Positions 26,801 to 35,434 of a DNA stretch of 64,000 bases are shown here, piece by piece. A program made the position numbers and the translations under genes. Origin of the DNA: Mesorhizobium_K quangtriensis (GTDB lineage Bacteria; Pseudomonadota; Alphaproteobacteria; Rhizobiales; Rhizobiaceae); contig NZ_JBEBMF010000002.1 in the NCBI RefSeq assembly GCF_040081925.1, forward strand, positions 1,054,001-1,118,000, read 5' to 3'. Each line of letters starts with the position of its first letter. Positions within the stretch are counted from its first letter, which is position 1. Under the pieces are notes generated by a model that ran no database searches, was not told the origin of the DNA, and was given only the letters and a program-made list of their open reading frames with translations.

Positions 26801-28714
26801 CTATTCGGCGGCCTGCGAGAAGGAAGCGCCCTCGCCCACCGCGTGCCACCCCTCGTCAGGATCGCTCCAGTTTTCGGGATAGCGCACCATGCCCTTTGCC
26901 TTCATCGCCCGGAAGGCCTCGCCGCGATCGAACATGGGCGGCGTACCGCGCGCCTTCTTGAGGCGCTCGCGCAATGCCTGCGTCTGCGCGACGTCATAAG
27001 TCCACTTCCGCCCCTTCAGCGTCACGGCCAGCCCGTAGTCGTCGCGCGCGCTCGCCTCGGAGATCAATCCACATTGCAGGTCGTAGAGAACCTTGTCGGC
27101 CTCGCGCGCCAATGGATCGCCCCAGCCGCCGCCGCCCGTTGTCACGACGCGTACCGAGGTTCCGGGCTCCACCACCACCGTGTCGGACATGCCGGGATAG
27201 ACCTTTTCAACTCCGGACTCGATGACTGAGACCTGATAGTTCTGGCCGATCTTGCCGCCGTTGACGCCGTAGCAGCCGAGGATCGACCGGTCGGCGTTGG
27301 AAATGAGCTTGCAGTCATCCAGCGCGCGGATGCGCTTGTCATAGCCGAAGCCGCCGCGGCGGAAGCCAGCACCGCCGGAGTCCACCTTGAGCGCCAGCTG
27401 CTCGACCATGATCGGATAGCGCGTCTCGGAGAATTCCGCGGGAAGGTTGCGTGAATTCGGGACGATGTGGACAACGTCGGAACCGTCTGCCCAGGGCCGC
27501 CCTGGCCCACCGCCGCCCAGCACTTCGCGGAACAGGAAGAAGTCGTCGCGGTTGCGGCCGCCGGTCAGGCCCCAGATGCGGATGGTCTCGTGATCGGCGG
27601 GCATACGGCCGCCGGTCGCCTTCGAAAGACATGCAGCGAAGACGCCAAGCGAGCGCAGCATCAGGAAGAAGCGCATGCCGGTCGGCTTGCCGAAGGTCGG
27701 CGTGATGAGCGTTCCCTTCTCCGGGAACACGACGTCGATGACGTCGAGCACGCCTTCGTTGGAGTCGATCTCTGCGGCACGTTCAGGAGATGCGGCCAGC
27801 GACCTCAGAACCGGCGCGAGCCACTTCCTGAAGTAGCGGCCCTCGACCTCGTCCAGCGACCAGTTGATCGGACCCTTGGCTTCGGGGTCGGTACCGTTGA
27901 AATCGAGCACGATCTTGTCCGGCGTCTTGGTCATGGTGACGCGCAGCGCGTGAATCTTGCCGTCCTCGACGCCATCGGCCTCGATGTAGTCTTCGTAGTG
28001 ATAGACGCCGTCCTTGATCTTCGGCAGGATTTCGCGCCGGAATATCTCGGCGGCATTCTTCAGAATCTGTTCGAAGGCTGCTTCCAGCGTCTCGACGCCA
28101 TAGCGTTCGGCCAACGAGACGATGCGACGCGAGCCGAGCTTGCAGGCACCGATCTCGGCGTCAAGGTCGCCCGCAAGATGGTCCTCCAGCCGCGAGTTGC
28201 GCGTGATGATGCGGAACGCCGCCTCGTTCAGGACGCCCTTGTCGTAGAGTTTGATCGGCGGAATGATCACCCCTTCCATCCAGCTGTCAGTCGCATGGAC
28301 CGGCAAGCTGCCCGGAACCGCGCCGCCGATATCGTCATGGTGGCCGAAGACCTGGCTGAAACCGATGAGCTTGTTTTCATGGAAGATCGGCACAGTCGTG
28401 CAGAGGTCGGGAACGTGGCCGATGCCGCCGCAGGAATTGTACGGGTCGTTCCAGAAGAAGACGTCGCCGGGGAAGATGTTGTCTTCGCCGAAATACTCGA
28501 ACACAGGCTCTACGATGGCCGAATAGGAACGGCCGGTAAGCTTGCGCCCCTTGGCGTCGAACAGCGCGACGCGGTAATCGTGCTGGTCGCGGATCATCGG
28601 CGAGCGCGCGGTGCGCTCGACGGCAGCCTCGATCTCCAGCTCGGCGGCGCGGATGGTGCCGTGAATGACTTCCAGCTCGATCGGGCCGAGCTTCATATTC
28701 TTCTTGCTGCTCAC
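26801..28714 (-). CDS. hyuB: Hydantoinase B/oxoprolinase family subunit
   Basis: The 637-residue protein carries the HyuB core: the N-terminal RSPMIRDQHDYRVALFDAKG, the metal-site motif FFWNDPYNSCGGIGHVPDL, and the C-terminal GGGGWGDPLAREADKVLYDL. At about 640 residues it is longer than most HyuB proteins because of an extra C-terminal segment (about 570-637), as in some carboxylase-type members. The GTG start at 28714 overlaps the hyuA stop (GTGA) and has GAGGGAG upstream. With HyuA it should open a cyclic amide, imide or ureide using ATP. Acetone/acetophenone carboxylase chemistry is the main alternative. Confidence 0.88.
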   Translation of the reverse strand: MSSKKNMKLGPIELEVIHGTIRAAELEIEAAVERTARSPMIRDQHDYRVALFDAKGRKLTGRSYSAIVEPVFEYFGEDNIFPGDVFFWNDPYNSCGGIGHVPDLCTTVPIFHENKLIGFSQVFGHHDDIGGAVPGSLPVHATDSWMEGVIIPPIKLYDKGVLNEAAFRIITRNSRLEDHLAGDLDAEIGACKLGSRRIVSLAERYGVETLEAAFEQILKNAAEIFRREILPKIKDGVYHYEDYIEADGVEDGKIHALRVTMTKTPDKIVLDFNGTDPEAKGPINWSLDEVEGRYFRKWLAPVLRSLAASPERAAEIDSNEGVLDVIDVVFPEKGTLITPTFGKPTGMRFFLMLRSLGVFAACLSKATGGRMPADHETIRIWGLTGGRNRDDFFLFREVLGGGGPGRPWADGSDVVHIVPNSRNLPAEFSETRYPIMVEQLALKVDSGGAGFRRGGFGYDKRIRALDDCKLISNADRSILGCYGVNGGKIGQNYQVSVIESGVEKVYPGMSDTVVVEPGTSVRVVTTGGGGWGDPLAREADKVLYDLQCGLISEASARDDYGLAVTLKGRKWTYDVAQTQALRERLKKARGTPPMFDRGEAFRAMKAKGMVRYPENWSDPDEGWHAVGEGASFSQAAE

Positions 28715-30771
28715 GACTGCGTCTCCCTCGCGGTCAAAATCAGGTTCCTGTAGCGGTCTGCAGTGCAAGTCCATCCGCCGGGCACGACCACGGTCGAGCC
28801 ATACTCCTGGACGATGGCCGGCCCCTCTATCACCTGACCGGCTGCAAGTTCGGTGCGTTCATAGAGCGGGCTTTCGATCCAGCCTGCACCCTTCCAGTAG
28901 ACGTTGCGCGAACCGAAGGGCTTGCCAGGTTCACCGACCCTTTCCGTGGAATTGATCTGCGGGCGGCTCTGGATGCCGACCGCGCGCACGCGCAGGTTGA
29001 CCAGCTCGACATCCTGTTCGCCTTCATAGTGGAAGCCGAAGGATTCATCGTGCACGCGATGGAAGTCCTTCCACATATGCGCAACTGCAGCATCACCGGT
29101 GGCACCCTCCGGGGCCGTCACCTGAACCTCATGACCTTCGCCGAAATAGCGTACGTCGGCGACATATTCGATCTTGATGTCCGTGTCGGCGATACCTTCG
29201 GCACGAATGTCGCGACGGCCTTCATCCGCAAGCGTGGTCCAGGCAGAGACGATCTCGGAAATGTCCGCGGTCGATTGGCGGCGCACCATGGTGCGAATGT
29301 AGTCGCGGCGAACGTCAGAGACGTGCAGGCCAAGCGCGCAGAGATTGCCCGGATCGGGCGGCGAGATGACGGTCTTCATGCCGAGGAAGTCGGCGACTTC
29401 GGTCGCGAACAAGCCACCCGCACCACCGAACGCAACCATAGCGTAATTTCCTGGATCGCGGCCCCGCGATGTCGTCACCTTGCGAATGCCGAAAACCTGG
29501 TTGACGGCAGCAATCTCGAGCACGCCCGACGCGACTTCTTCCGGTTTCATGTCATGCTGGCGGCCGAGCGCCTCGTAGGCCTTGCGTGCTGCATCGAGGT
29601 CGAGCTTGATCTCGCCGCCGATAAGCGACGTCGGCAGCCGGCCAAGCACGATCGCGGCATCCGTGACGGTCGGCTGTGTGCCGCCGCGTCCATAGCAGAT
29701 CGGGCCGGGATCAGCCCCGGCGCTCTGCGGGCCGACCTTCAGGCTGCCGTAGGGATCGGTCCAGGCGATCGAGCCGCCACCGGACCCGACCGTGACGATG
29801 TCGAGCATTGGCGTCTTCACGGGATAGTGCTCGATCATCGATTCCGACGTGTACATCGGCGTCTGCTTCTCGATGATGGCGATGTCCGTTGACGTGCCGC
29901 CGACATCCGAAGTCAGGATGTTGTCGTAGCCGGCGAGCGTCGCCATGTGGATCGCGCCGAGGATGCCGGCCGCCGGACCGGACAGCAGCATCGTCACGGG
30001 CTTTTCACCGGCGGTCGAATGCTTCACCACACCGCCGTTCGACTGCATGATGAGGAAGGGAATGTCGCCCGACTGAGCGCGCAGCCTGTCAGCGGCGCTC
30101 TGCAGATAGGTCTTGCAGTAAGGCTTGACCAGCACATCCACCAGCGTCGTCATGGCGCGCTCGTATTCGCGGTATTCCGGCAGGACGACCGAGGACAGCG
30201 ACACGAAAACACCTGGGAAATTCTTCTCGATCAAATCGCCAATGCGGCGCTCATGCTCGCCATTGGCGTAAGAATGGAGCAGGCAGACGCCGATGCATTT
30301 CACGCCGTCCTCGACGAGTTCGCGAACTGCCTGGAGCGTCTCTTCCTCGTCGATCGGCTCGAGTTCGCTGCCATCGAATTTCATCCGGCCTGGAACCTCG
30401 CGAACGAGATGCAAGGGAACCAGCCGTGGCGGCTTCACCCAGAAAAACGAGTTGCCGTAACCGTCGGGCACCGATTGGCGGGCGATCTCGATCATGTGAC
30501 GGAAGCCGCGCGTCACGATGAGGCCGAGACCGGCAAATTTGTGTTCGAGCACGGCGTTCGTGGCGACCGTCGAGCCATGCAGCAGCATGGCGAGGTCCTT
30601 CGGCTCCGCACCGACCTTCTCCAGAACCTTGCGGACGCCATCGAGCAAACCGACGCTCGGATCGCTTGGCGTGGACGGCGTCTTGATCGCGGTGATCGCC
30701 CCGCTTTGCTGGTTGATGGCCACCACGTCGGTGAATGTGCCGCCGGTGTCGATGGCTACCGTGACGTTCAT
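28711..30771 (-). CDS. hyuA: Hydantoinase A/oxoprolinase family subunit
   Basis: The 686-residue protein has the usual HyuA length. The N-terminal ATPase phosphate loop is VAIDTGGTFTDVV. The central motifs are TSDVGGTSTDIAII and GSGGGSIAWTDPYG, followed by SAGADPGPICYGRGG, all typical of ATP-dependent N-methylhydantoinase, 5-oxoprolinase and caprolactamase. It phosphorylates the substrate amide or enol oxygen, after which HyuB completes hydrolysis (family knowledge). It is the first gene of the unit hyuA-hyuB-coxG-creatininase. An operator-like element begins 16 bp upstream of the ATG. Confidence 0.9.
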   Translation of the reverse strand: MNVTVAIDTGGTFTDVVAINQQSGAITAIKTPSTPSDPSVGLLDGVRKVLEKVGAEPKDLAMLLHGSTVATNAVLEHKFAGLGLIVTRGFRHMIEIARQSVPDGYGNSFFWVKPPRLVPLHLVREVPGRMKFDGSELEPIDEEETLQAVRELVEDGVKCIGVCLLHSYANGEHERRIGDLIEKNFPGVFVSLSSVVLPEYREYERAMTTLVDVLVKPYCKTYLQSAADRLRAQSGDIPFLIMQSNGGVVKHSTAGEKPVTMLLSGPAAGILGAIHMATLAGYDNILTSDVGGTSTDIAIIEKQTPMYTSESMIEHYPVKTPMLDIVTVGSGGGSIAWTDPYGSLKVGPQSAGADPGPICYGRGGTQPTVTDAAIVLGRLPTSLIGGEIKLDLDAARKAYEALGRQHDMKPEEVASGVLEIAAVNQVFGIRKVTTSRGRDPGNYAMVAFGGAGGLFATEVADFLGMKTVISPPDPGNLCALGLHVSDVRRDYIRTMVRRQSTADISEIVSAWTTLADEGRRDIRAEGIADTDIKIEYVADVRYFGEGHEVQVTAPEGATGDAAVAHMWKDFHRVHDESFGFHYEGEQDVELVNLRVRAVGIQSRPQINSTERVGEPGKPFGSRNVYWKGAGWIESPLYERTELAAGQVIEGPAIVQEYGSTVVVPGGWTCTADRYRNLILTARETQS

Positions 30772-30786
30772 TTTCGCCCTCCAAAA

Positions 30787-30803
30787 TATCCACTATACGG
30801 ATA
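30787..30803. promoter_or_regulatory. Operator-like inverted repeat C, upstream of hyuA
   Basis: TATCCACTATACGGATA is a perfect TATCC/GGATA inverted repeat with 7-bp spacing. Its reverse strand reads TATCCGTATAGTGGATA and contains the shared 10-mer. Position 16-32 bp upstream of the hyuA ATG would overlap the ribosome-binding and early transcribed region, fitting repression by the IclR protein. Confidence 0.7.
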
Positions 30804-31041
30804 CATCATTCATTTAACGCACATTCTGCGAAGGCTGGCAACCCACTTTCTCAACCCTCTAGACAGGTTCCGGAGAGAGATTGAAAAACGGCCGAAACAC
30901 AGGGGCGCGCTGGCCTGTGTGATGCAATTGCAGGGGTAGATTCGAGCGGCGCACTCGCGCGAAAACCACCGCTTCCGCCTGATGTGGAAGCTGTGGGAAG
31001 CTGCGCGGTTGGAGGTCGGACTATCGGCTATCGCCTATGGA

Positions 31042-32556
31042 TCAGATCGCGTAGAGCTTCGCAAATTCCTCTCGAAGCGCGTTCTTCTGAACCTTGCCCA
31101 TGGCATTTCGGGGCAGCGAATCCTTGACCAGGACACGCTTGGGTATCTTGAACTTCGCTAGCGCGGATTCCAGCTGCGCGCGGACAGCGCTCTCGTCGAC
31201 CTCGGATCCGCCGCGGGCGGTCACGACTGCCGTTACTGCCTCGCCAAAGTCCGCATGCGGCAGGCCGATGACAGCGGATTCGCCGATCATCGGGAGCGCG
31301 TCCAGCGCATTCTCGACTTCGGCAGGATAGACGTTGAAGCCACCGGATATGATGAGATCCTTGGCGCGGCCGGAGATGGTGACATATCCGTCGGGGTCGA
31401 TATAGCCGAGGTCGCCGGTGATAAACCAGCCGTCGGCGCGGAACTCCTGCGCGGTCTTTTCGGGCATCCGCCAGTATCCCTTGAAAACATTCGGTCCCTT
31501 CAACTCGATCACGCCGATACCGCCTTCCGCCAATGCCTTGCCGGTTTCGGGATCGGCGATTCGCACGGACACACCAGGCAACGGGAAGCCGACCGCGCCT
31601 GGACGTCGCTCGCCGTCATAGGGGTTCGACGTGATCATGTTCGTTTCGGTCATCCCATAGCGCTCGAGGATCGCGTGACCCGTGCGCGCGGTGAACGCGC
31701 GGTGGGTTTCCGCCGAAAGCGGCGCCGAGCCCGAAACGAAAAGGCGCATGTGGCTGGCTGCGGCACGGTCAAAACGCGCATCCGACAGAAGCCGCGTGTA
31801 GAAGGTCGGAACCCCCATCATGGTCGTTGCTGCCGGCAACGCTGCCATCACGGCATCGAGATCGAACTTGGGCATGAAGATCATGGACGAGCCCGACAAC
31901 ATGACCGTGTTCATTGCCACGAAGAGCCCGTGCGTATGGAAGATCGGCAGAGCATGCAGAAGCACGTCGCCTGCCGTGAACTGCCATATATCGACAAGCG
32001 CGAGCGCGTTCGACCGCAGGTTTTCATGCGTGATCATCGCGCCCTTGGAGCGCCCCGTCGTCCCCGACGTGTAGAGAATTGCGGCGAGATCGTCCGCGCC
32101 TGCATCCACCGTCGTGAATTGCGAGGGCATGGTTTTGGCCAGCGTCTGCAGAGAGCCGGCACCGGCACAATCCAGCGTCTCAATCCGGGAAAGCGAGCCT
32201 CCCAGACTGGCGCGGAGCGTATCTATGGACTTGGGCTCGCAAACCAGCAGCGCTGGCTCGGCATCGGACACAAAATAGGCAACTTCTGCGGATGTGTATG
32301 CAGGGTTGAGGGGCAGATAGACTGCTCCTATGCGCAGGCAGGCGAGATAGAGCCACACGCTGTCGATATGCTTCTCTGTCTGGACGGCAACGCGATCGCC
32401 CGCTCTCACGCCGAGTGAGACAAGCGCATTGGCATAGCGTGCCGAAGCGTCGAGCATGTCGCCGTAACTGCAGACGGCTCCATCCTGGGTGAACAGGAAA
32501 GGCCGCGACTGATCAGTGATGCGACCCGCAACGGTTGCGAACAAATTGCCCTTCAT
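31042..32556 (-). CDS. matB: Malonyl-CoA synthetase
   Basis: The 504-residue acyl-CoA synthetase of the ANL superfamily has P-loop AILYTSGTTGRSKGAMITHENL, core motif YGMTETNM, hinge GRAKDLIISGGFNVYPAEVE and the catalytic Lys near PRNAMGKVQKN. Its size and the pairing with malonyl-CoA decarboxylase identify MatB, which forms malonyl-CoA from malonate, CoA and ATP. Its ATG overlaps the end of the decarboxylase gene by 4 bp (ATGA). It lies in the 14203-35018 catabolic block, so free malonate is probably an intermediate. Confidence 0.92.
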   Translation of the reverse strand: MKGNLFATVAGRITDQSRPFLFTQDGAVCSYGDMLDASARYANALVSLGVRAGDRVAVQTEKHIDSVWLYLACLRIGAVYLPLNPAYTSAEVAYFVSDAEPALLVCEPKSIDTLRASLGGSLSRIETLDCAGAGSLQTLAKTMPSQFTTVDAGADDLAAILYTSGTTGRSKGAMITHENLRSNALALVDIWQFTAGDVLLHALPIFHTHGLFVAMNTVMLSGSSMIFMPKFDLDAVMAALPAATTMMGVPTFYTRLLSDARFDRAAASHMRLFVSGSAPLSAETHRAFTARTGHAILERYGMTETNMITSNPYDGERRPGAVGFPLPGVSVRIADPETGKALAEGGIGVIELKGPNVFKGYWRMPEKTAQEFRADGWFITGDLGYIDPDGYVTISGRAKDLIISGGFNVYPAEVENALDALPMIGESAVIGLPHADFGEAVTAVVTARGGSEVDESAVRAQLESALAKFKIPKRVLVKDSLPRNAMGKVQKNALREEFAKLYAI

Positions 32557-33890
32557 GATTTTCCCCCGTTTGTGTGCGCCGTCTCCAGCAGCCGCGCGCC
32601 AGCAGCTGCCAGGCGACGAACGGATGCCGAGGCGGCTACAGGCTGGCCCGACGCGTAAGTCTCGTGATTACGCTCGATTTCGTCGAGCTTATAGAGATAG
32701 TTGACCATGATCCCATGCGACGAAGCCATGCCGGCGTTACCAGTGTTGGCTAGCCAGTTGATCCGCTCCAGACGCGCGCCATTGCCGAGATGAAAACGCG
32801 CCACCGGATCCGGCAGCCGGCCAGCGGCGTCGCGCGGGCCTGTCAGGTACCATGCGGCCAGCGCAGAAAGCTTGTGCTCAAGGCCGGACGCAGCCTTCCC
32901 ATCATGCCACCAGTCCGGCTGAGACAGCGCGTCCATGTCGGAACCCTCTGTCGGATGACGTGAAAGCCAACGTGCGAACAACGGAACCGGCGAGAGGGTG
33001 ACGAAGCGGCTGAGCTGCGGCAGGTTGGTGCGCAGTTCCTCGACCACCTGCTTGATCAGGAAGTTCCCGAAAGAGATACCGCGAAGCCCCGGCTGGCAAT
33101 CCGAGATCGAATAGAAAATCGCGGTATCTGCCTTCTCGGTCGGTACAATCGTGCGATCGGGGTCGAGAATGGAATCGATCGATGAGGCCATTTCGCCGGC
33201 CAGGGCGACTTCGACGAAGATCAGCGGCTCGTCACGCAGCCTTGGATGGAAGAAGGCGTAGAGCAGCCTGTCTGACGGATCGATGCGCCGCCTCAAATCA
33301 TCCCAGTCCGCGATCTCGTGCACGGCCTCGTAGCGGATGATCCGTTCGAGGATAGCAGCCGGTGTGCGCCAGTCGATCTTGCGCAATTCCAGGAAACCCC
33401 TGTTGAACCACGAACGGAACAGGTGCTGGAAATCCTTGTCGACAGGATCCAGTTCAGGATAGTCGGGCAGCAGCGCCAGCAGTTCGGCGCGCATCCGGAT
33501 AAGTTCCGCGGTTCCCTGCGCCGACTGGTTTAGCATGCGGAAGAGATTCTGCCGTCGCGGCTCCGACAGACGATGAAGCGTCTCGGCAGCACGTTCGTTG
33601 GGAGACGTCACGAACACGTTTACCGCCGCGACCAGAGGCTTCATGTCCGGCCCGAAATCCTCAAGCAGCATGCGAAAGAATTCAAGCTTTCCCCCTCCGT
33701 CCATTGCGCGATACCGGAGGAGAATCTCGGAGGCAGTGGCAAGCGCGCTCGCCTCACCTCGAGAAGAAAGCAGGCTGTGGCAAAGTGCTGCCGTCTGCTC
33801 CGTGGGAGTCTCCTGCGACAGGGAGCTGAAGTCCACGAGGGACCGTCCACGTTCGGTAATCGCCGCCAGCATGTCGCTCAGGAAAGACAT
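32553..33890 (-). CDS. matA: Malonyl-CoA decarboxylase
   Basis: The 445-residue protein has an N-terminal helical domain and the GNAT-like catalytic domain typical of malonyl-CoA decarboxylase: FFHPRLRDEPLIFVEVALAG, then the conserved FYSISDCQPGLRGISFGNFLIKQVV, and VARFHLGNGARLERINW near the C-terminus. It converts malonyl-CoA to acetyl-CoA and CO2. It is the first gene of the matA-matB unit, downstream of a tandem operator-like pair. The malonate carrier MatC and GntR regulator MatR of classical rhizobial mat loci are absent. Confidence 0.93.
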   Translation of the reverse strand: MSFLSDMLAAITERGRSLVDFSSLSQETPTEQTAALCHSLLSSRGEASALATASEILLRYRAMDGGGKLEFFRMLLEDFGPDMKPLVAAVNVFVTSPNERAAETLHRLSEPRRQNLFRMLNQSAQGTAELIRMRAELLALLPDYPELDPVDKDFQHLFRSWFNRGFLELRKIDWRTPAAILERIIRYEAVHEIADWDDLRRRIDPSDRLLYAFFHPRLRDEPLIFVEVALAGEMASSIDSILDPDRTIVPTEKADTAIFYSISDCQPGLRGISFGNFLIKQVVEELRTNLPQLSRFVTLSPVPLFARWLSRHPTEGSDMDALSQPDWWHDGKAASGLEHKLSALAAWYLTGPRDAAGRLPDPVARFHLGNGARLERINWLANTGNAGMASSHGIMVNYLYKLDEIERNHETYASGQPVAASASVRRLAAAGARLLETAHTNGGKS

Positions 33891-33967
33891 ATCCGGTATT
33901 CGTCCCAGTTGCCGCCTAGCTTCATCAAGAAAGCGGCTGTTCCAGAGTTGGCTTGCCGTCTAAGAAA

Positions 33968-34004
33968 TATCCATATAATGGACTTTATATCCACATAATG
34001 GCTG
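33968..34004. promoter_or_regulatory. Tandem operator-like elements D1 and D2, matA/EamA intergenic
   Basis: TATCCATATAATGGACT (33968-33984) and TATCCACATAATGGCTG (33988-34004) are two copies of the 17-bp element, 20 bp apart, which is two helical turns. Each keeps the TATCCA left half and a weaker right half. They lie in the 168-bp gap between the divergent matA and transporter genes. ATATAATGG may double as a -10 box. This gap is the only place where two copies occur. Confidence 0.65.
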
Positions 34005-34058
34005 TGGCAACATACTCGAACGGACTTCAGGATCAAGACTGGCCTTCCCGTTTTCAGG

Positions 34059-35018
34059 ATGTCGATCATGGACGACAACCCGAGGCATACGCGCCGCGCA
34101 ATTCTTCTCGCGCATCTTGCAATGCTCGCTTATGCGCTGTTGATTGCCGGCTCCTTTTCCTTCGGCGCTCTGGCCGCACCGCATATTCCACCGACCGTCC
34201 TCAACGCGCTGCGATTTCTTGCGGCAAGCGTCCTGATGGGCTTCATGCTGCTCGCGTCGCAACGTCGTGTGCAAATGCCGTCGGCGCCATGGCGATTCAT
34301 GGTCCTCGGCGGGCTTATGGCCGTCTATTTCGTCCTCATGTTCGTCGCCTTGCGGATAACCGATCCGGTATCCACCGGCGCAGTCTTCACGCTGATCCCC
34401 TTCATGTCCGCCGTATTCGGCTGGTTTCTCATGAAGCAGAAAACGCGCCCGGCGGTCTGGTTAGGACTGGTGGTCGCAGCGATCGGCGCGCTCTGGGTCA
34501 TCTTTAGGGGTGACGTTGCGCGCGCGCTAGAGTTCCACGTCGGCAAGGGCGAGGCGATCTTTCTTGTCGGGTGTGCGTGTCAGGCCCTCTACGCGCCCAT
34601 GGTCAGGCTGCTGAGCCGAGGCGAAAGTATACTGGAATTCACTGTGTGGACCCTGGTGGGCTGCACGGTCTGCCTGTTGCCATTCGCCGTACCTGAGCTT
34701 GCCAAGACCGGTTGGAGCAGCCTTGGGTGGCAGGTGTGGCTGGCAATAGCCTATCTGGTCGTCGGAGCGACTGCGGTGTCGTTCTACCTTCTGCAATACG
34801 GCTCAATGCATCTTCCCGCATCGAAGCTGTTTGCCTACGCCTATCTGACGCCCAGTTTCGTCATCCTTCTGGAAATTATCCTCGGGCACGGTCTTCCGCC
34901 TTTGGCGATCACGGTAGGCGCCGCCATAACCTGCCTCGGCCTGATTGTAGTCGTGTCGACCCCCGACTCTACGGGGTCATCGCCCAGCCGCAGGTTTGCC
35001 GACGATGCGGCGTCGTAG
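34059..35018 (+). CDS. EamA/DMT-family transporter
   Basis: The 319-residue protein has ten predicted membrane helices in two EamA repeats; the second repeat starts near GEAIFLVGCACQALYAPMVR. The N-terminal tail is short and cytoplasmic. Family members export or import small metabolites. It is divergent from matA and shares the tandem operator-like region, so it probably moves a pathway substrate or intermediate (possibly malonate, in place of MatC) or exports a toxic one. The start at 34059 (MSIMDDN) is the first plausible ATG before the first helix. Confidence 0.88.
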   Translation: MSIMDDNPRHTRRAILLAHLAMLAYALLIAGSFSFGALAAPHIPPTVLNALRFLAASVLMGFMLLASQRRVQMPSAPWRFMVLGGLMAVYFVLMFVALRITDPVSTGAVFTLIPFMSAVFGWFLMKQKTRPAVWLGLVVAAIGALWVIFRGDVARALEFHVGKGEAIFLVGCACQALYAPMVRLLSRGESILEFTVWTLVGCTVCLLPFAVPELAKTGWSSLGWQVWLAIAYLVVGATAVSFYLLQYGSMHLPASKLFAYAYLTPSFVILLEIILGHGLPPLAITVGAAITCLGLIVVVSTPDSTGSSPSRRFADDAAS

Positions 35019-35039
35019 TCCGTCCTGGATGGCAAAGCG

Positions 35040-35434
35040 GTGGCGTGAACGTGAACGGTTGCAGGCCCGCCAAGGCGAAGGATGACCGCTCTAAGGGTTG
35101 GTACGCCAACGGGACGCAGCCGTTCAGCTTTGCCGGGCTGTGGGTGCACAACGACAATCTCGACGTGACAAGATGGACGATCATCACCATGCCAGCCTCC
35201 GAACCTATGAGTGAATTGCACGACCGCCAGCCGGCAATCGTTGCACCCAATGCCTATGGCGCCTGGCTGAGCCCATCAACGCCGCTTCAAGATGTGAAGC
35301 TGACCCTATCCAACAATCTGGAAGGCGGGCTGCAATTCCATCGTGTGGACAGAAGGGGCAACGCTTCGAGCCGGATCGACAAGCCGAACGACGACGCGAC
35401 TATGGGTCAATCCGCTATGAGCGTTCTGCCCTAA
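35040..35434 (+). pseudogene. SRAP (YedK/HMCES-like) C-terminal remnant
   Basis: The reading frame contains QPFSFAGLW, RWTIITMPASEPMSELHDRQ and VAPNAYGAWLSP. These match the second half of SOS-response-associated peptidases (the FAGLWE, TTEAN and HDRMPVIL motifs), including the catalytic His in HDR. The N-terminal part, with the catalytic Cys2 and the RCLVPADGFYEW region, is absent; upstream sequence belongs to the transporter gene. The 3' end overlaps the convergent glycosyltransferase gene by 20 bp. It looks like a gene truncated by a rearrangement at the left border of the glycan cluster. Confidence 0.6.

Noticed and set aside
31042..33890. Classical matABCR malonate locus
   Set aside because: MatC-type carrier and GntR regulator are missing; only matA and matB are present, under a different operator.
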